Below are positions 60,966 to 64,000 of a stretch of 64,000 bases of DNA, in pieces. The first letter of the stretch is position 1, and each line of letters begins with the position of its first letter. A program made the translations under genes and the position numbers. Source of the stretch: JAAFJM01 sp964529175 (GTDB taxonomy: Bacteria > Bacteroidota > Bacteroidia > UKL13-3); NCBI GenBank assembly GCA_964529175.1, contig CAZGVO010000001.1, positions 372,001-436,000 of the forward strand, read 5' to 3'. Below the pieces are notes generated by a model. That model was not told where the DNA came from. It did not search any database and saw only the letters and a list, made by a program, of their open reading frames with translations.

Positions 60966-61844
60966 TTGAAAAAATTTCTATATCCAATTTATGCTTTGCC
61001 TTTGTATGGCCTTTCGTTATTGCCGTTTCCATTGCTGTATTTATTAAGCGATGGTTTGCGTTTTTTAGCTTTTAATATAATTGGTTACCGCAAAAAAGTA
61101 GTTTACGAAAACTTGCGCAACGCTTTCCCCACTTATTCCGAAGCTGAGATAGATGCCATTGCCAAAAAGTTTTACAAACACTTAATTGATATCTTTTTAG
61201 AAACTTTTAAAATGCAGTCAATTAGTAAAAATGATTTAAAAAAACATGGTAAATATTTGAACATGGAAGTAATGGATGAAATAATTAGCCAAAAGAAAAG
61301 TTTTGTTATTGTAACTTCACATTTGGGCAATTGGGAATGGCTTCCTACCATTTGGCATTTTGAAGGACAGGCTGATATTGTTGGTATTTACCATAAACTA
61401 AGTAATCCATTTTTTGAATGGTTTACCAAGCGTATGCGCGAGCGTTTTGGCATACAAATGATAACGATGGAAAATACTTTAAGAGGCATGCTTGCCAATA
61501 AACATAAAATTACAGGCACAGGCTTTTTATCAGACCAAACACCAAGTGCCGAAAATGCTTATTGGATTCAGTTTTTAAACCAAGATACTCCTGTGCATAC
61601 TGGCGCTGAAAAAATTGCTAAAAAGTTTGACTATCCTGTGGTTTACGCAGCAGTAAAAAAACCAAAACGTGGTTACTACGAAGTAACATTAGAAGTGTTA
61701 ACCATGAATCCTAAAGAAACTCACGATAATTATATTACTGATTTATTTAACAAAAAACTAGAAGAAGATATAAAAGCACAACCAGAAATATGGCTTTGGA
61801 GCCACCGTAGGTGGAAACACAAGCGCACTCAAGCTAATAACTAG
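60966..61844 (+). CDS. Lysophospholipid/lipid A acyltransferase, LpxL/HtrB family
   Basis: This 292-aa inner-membrane enzyme has an N-terminal hydrophobic anchor (LYALPLYGLSLLPFPLLYLL) and then the family motif VIVTSHLGNWEWLPTIW, where His plus a downstream acidic residue form the HX4(D/E) active site. GIYHKLSNPFFEWF and TGFLSDQTPSAENAYW also match. Members add a secondary acyl chain to lipid A or to aminolipids. It starts with TTG. The gene ends with an 11-nt tail-to-tail overlap with the convergent gene. Confidence 0.85.
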   Translation: MKKFLYPIYALPLYGLSLLPFPLLYLLSDGLRFLAFNIIGYRKKVVYENLRNAFPTYSEAEIDAIAKKFYKHLIDIFLETFKMQSISKNDLKKHGKYLNMEVMDEIISQKKSFVIVTSHLGNWEWLPTIWHFEGQADIVGIYHKLSNPFFEWFTKRMRERFGIQMITMENTLRGMLANKHKITGTGFLSDQTPSAENAYWIQFLNQDTPVHTGAEKIAKKFDYPVVYAAVKKPKRGYYEVTLEVLTMNPKETHDNYITDLFNKKLEEDIKAQPEIWLWSHRRWKHKRTQANN

Positions 61845-62907
61845 CTTTTTGAAAATTAAGGTTTGGGAATTTTTTCATGTAATCAGTGTATTTAGTAACC
61901 GATTTGGGCAAACTAAAATGATACCCTAAATAAAATGAAACACTTCCCACACTGTAACTAATATGTTCACGAGGCCCTAAAGGTAAGTTATACACATCGG
62001 CTACAGCAGTAAAACCAGTAAAAAAAGTGGGTGAATTATAACCAATTCCAGACCTAGCCATGGCACGCGGAATAAAAGCAAATTCGTTATAAACTTGGTT
62101 TTGATTGTTTACTTGGCTGGTATAATGTTGCTGTTGCAAGTTAATTCCACCACAAACTGATAAAGTAACAAAAAAACGCTGCTTGAGCACAAAGGTATGT
62201 CCATAACCAGGCATAATACTTAGGTTATAAAAATCGCCTTTCCTCATTTTAGCTTCTGGCGAAAAAATAGTGTCACCATGTTTGGGAACTATAGAAGAAT
62301 CGGCAGTTAGGTTAAAATAATTAAGAGAGCCATTTAATAAAAAACTTCCTGCGCTGTGCTTTTGAATTTCGTTTTGAATAAAAGTGCTTCGGTACGAATA
62401 ACGTTTATGGTTAAAAATATAATAATAGTTCGCTCCTATATTTAAGGTATTTAAATCGGGGCGTATATAATGGCGAGCCACGTAATCAGTGCCAAAAAGT
62501 TCTTTGGTGTTATCTAAAAAAAAGCCCGAGTAATCAAGGTAATAAATATCAAAACCCATTTTTTTACCGTAACTACTTAACTTGATATTGGTATATGATG
62601 TGGTTCCTTTGAAATTTTCTTGCAAATTTTTAGGAGCATAACCAAATGCCAAGCCTAACCAATTTAAACGAATATTTATACCCAAAACACCATAATCGTT
62701 AGGAGAATAATTAAGTTTTGCACCCTTGTTGCCCGAAAGGCTAAAATCGTTTTTATTATTTAAGAAAAACAAACCTACATTTAGCTTATCCGAAATATCT
62801 GTAATAAAATATTCCCTAGGCAACTGTTTTCGTTTCAAAGAATCTTGCGCAAAGGCATTGCTGCCCATTGCAGCAATAAATAAAAATATGAGTAACGTGT
62901 TTTTCAA
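61834..62907 (-). CDS. Secreted outer-membrane protein, DUF4421-like, function unknown
   Basis: This 357-aa protein has a signal peptide (LLIFLFIAAMGSNAFAQ), and the mature part is rich in alternating strands. LNVGLFFLNNKNDFSL, LRLNWLGLAFGYAPKN and YYLDYSGFF fit DUF4421-type barrel proteins. Other strands are FFVTLSVCGGINLQQQHY and ISYSVGSVSFYLGYHF. The function of the family is unknown. It may be an outer-membrane barrel. Confidence 0.65.
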   Translation of the reverse strand: MKNTLLIFLFIAAMGSNAFAQDSLKRKQLPREYFITDISDKLNVGLFFLNNKNDFSLSGNKGAKLNYSPNDYGVLGINIRLNWLGLAFGYAPKNLQENFKGTTSYTNIKLSSYGKKMGFDIYYLDYSGFFLDNTKELFGTDYVARHYIRPDLNTLNIGANYYYIFNHKRYSYRSTFIQNEIQKHSAGSFLLNGSLNYFNLTADSSIVPKHGDTIFSPEAKMRKGDFYNLSIMPGYGHTFVLKQRFFVTLSVCGGINLQQQHYTSQVNNQNQVYNEFAFIPRAMARSGIGYNSPTFFTGFTAVADVYNLPLGPREHISYSVGSVSFYLGYHFSLPKSVTKYTDYMKKFPNLNFQKASY

Positions 62908-62973
62908 ATCAGAACTTAGAGGGTAAAGTTTAAAAATAGTTTAAAATGCCTTCAAAATTTTTAGTTTCGCACC

Positions 62974-64000
62974 ATGACACGTAAAACCATTTTTGTTGCA
63001 ATAATAGTTATTCTTTTTTCTGCTTGTATAAATAAACAAAAAGCCGACTTTGTTTTTTATAATGGTAAAATAATTACAGTTGACTCAAATATGTCTGTAT
63101 ATGAGGCATTTGCAATAAAAGACGGAAAGTTTATTGGAATAGGCACCAACGATTTTATAAACAACAAATTTGAATCTTTACAAAAAATAGACTTAAAACA
63201 GCAGTATGTATATCCTGGATTAATAGATGCCCATAGCCACTTTTATGGTTTGGGTAATTTTATGCAAATGGTAGATTTAACAGGTGCTAAAAGCTGGGAT
63301 GAATGTGTAGAGCGCTGTCAAAAATTTTATGCTTTGCACAAACCATCGGTTTTACTTGGCCGCGGTTGGGATCAAAATATTTGGGACGACAAAAAATTTC
63401 CTACTAATGAAAAACTGAACGAGTTATTTGGCAATATTCCTGTAATGCTTAAACGTGTTGATGGTCATGCTGCTCTGGTAAATGATTATGTACTCAAACT
63501 GGCCAATATTAATTTGAATACTAAACTAAATGGCGGATTGGTGCTAACTAGTGGCAATAAACCAACAGGCGTTTTAATTGATAATGCGGTTGATTTAGCT
63601 GAAGCTGTTATTCCCGAAATTTCATTAACTGATAAAGTAAAGGCTCTAAAACTAGCACAACAACATTGTTATGAATATGGTTTAACAAGCGTAACCGATG
63701 CAGGTTTAGATCTTCCCATCATTCATTTAATTGATAGTTTGCAACAAAGCGGAACCATCAATATGCGCGTATATGCCATGGTAAGTTTAAATAATCATAA
63801 TTTACAAGAGGCATTAAAAATTGGTGTTTATAAAACCGAAAAATTAAATGTTTCGAGTTTTAAAATGTATGCCGATGGCGCGCTAGGTTCAAGAGGTGCT
63901 TGCTTAAACAAACCTTACAGCGATGATGTTCACAACCATGGATTTTTACTAACTGATATTAATAAAATGAGGGCTTATGTATTACAAATTGCTAATAGTA
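62974..64000 (+). CDS. YtcJ-type amidohydrolase, lipoprotein (3' end outside window)
   Basis: The frame is open to the window edge: 342 residues. It starts with a lipobox signal (VAIIVILFSAC), then the amidohydrolase composite domain (FYNGKIITVDSNM). The metal-binding HxH is in YPGLIDAHSHFYGLG. GRGWDQNIWD, RVDGHAALVN and the loop SFKMYADGALGSRGACLNKP (YtcJ signature) follow. It probably hydrolyses an exocyclic amide outside the cytoplasm. Substrate unknown. The ORF lacks a stop because it is cut by the window. Confidence 0.85.
   Translation, partial: MTRKTIFVAIIVILFSACINKQKADFVFYNGKIITVDSNMSVYEAFAIKDGKFIGIGTNDFINNKFESLQKIDLKQQYVYPGLIDAHSHFYGLGNFMQMVDLTGAKSWDECVERCQKFYALHKPSVLLGRGWDQNIWDDKKFPTNEKLNELFGNIPVMLKRVDGHAALVNDYVLKLANINLNTKLNGGLVLTSGNKPTGVLIDNAVDLAEAVIPEISLTDKVKALKLAQQHCYEYGLTSVTDAGLDLPIIHLIDSLQQSGTINMRVYAMVSLNNHNLQEALKIGVYKTEKLNVSSFKMYADGALGSRGACLNKPYSDDVHNHGFLLTDINKMRAYVLQIANS

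Noticed and set aside
1..64000. tRNA, rRNA, CRISPR array, transposase or phage genes
   Set aside because: I looked for these in gaps and among frames and saw none; a tRNA scan would be needed to be certain.

Overview
This window comes from the chromosome of a low-GC member of the Bacteroidota. Three large secreted proteins (a two-domain surface protein, an RCC1-repeat protein and an amylase) end in type IX secretion (T9SS) sorting domains. Several promoters fit the Bacteroidota pattern TTG-N19-21-TAnnTTTG. Family content also fits: BBP2 porin, MenA, LytTR and HisKA_2 two-component pairs, and a malic enzyme-phosphotransacetylase fusion. I recognise no rRNA, tRNA, CRISPR array, insertion sequence, phage or plasmid gene. 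The species cannot be named from the sequence alone.

Layout. (1) 1-8.5 kb is a visibly AT-rich cell-surface or secreted-product locus. It has an ABC exporter (Wzt-like ATPase and Wzm-like permease), an FAD-dependent oxidoreductase, a SAM methyltransferase, a probable truncated DegT-type aminotransferase, a glycosyltransferase-like protein, and an operon of acyl carrier protein, KAS III, GT2 glycosyltransferase and GNAT acyltransferase. (2) 8.6-15.1 kb holds a sigma-54 response regulator, a 2H phosphoesterase, an XRE-pentapeptide regulator, a dicarboxylate/glutamate symporter, ComF, a glutathione peroxidase homologue and IspH. (3) 15.3-21.2 kb holds a receiver protein, a hybrid histidine kinase, the malic enzyme fusion and a polyprenyl diphosphate synthase. 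(4) 21.1-30.9 kb, minus strand, is an extended kdp potassium-uptake operon. In order of transcription: a 97-aa protein, a 27-aa membrane peptide, kdpF, kdpA, kdpB, kdpC, a secreted 184-aa protein, a BBP2 porin, a KdpD sensor half without a kinase, and a separate HAMP/PAS histidine kinase. (5) 31.2-35.4 kb holds SRPBCC, YdeI-like, ABC-F and secreted proteins. (6) 35.4-41.0 kb holds two T9SS cargo proteins, one with 14 RCC1 repeats. (7) 41.2-64 kb is mostly housekeeping and envelope genes: methylmalonyl-CoA mutase large subunit, a GlxA-type regulator with DinB and SRPBCC genes, menA with a subtilase, a LytTR two-component pair, ndk, a LysM protein with a degenerate transglycosylase domain, gatA, tatA, a secreted amylase, dGTPase, a spermidine-synthase-like protein, a LpxL-type acyltransferase and the start of a YtcJ-type amidohydrolase.

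The most interesting points are these. The kdp operon has a split KdpD plus porin and tiny-ORF extras, and a palindromic repeat is inserted in frame in kdpB with a related copy in the kdpB-kdpC gap. A terminator-like hairpin lies in the kdp leader region. The ACP/KAS III glycan operon is unusual, as is the exporter locus with its methyltransferase and flavoenzyme. A LysM protein appears to have lost its transglycosylase glutamate. Two identical bidirectional terminators sit 34 kb apart. All calls rest on reading the sequence by eye and on remembered family motifs; no database search was run.
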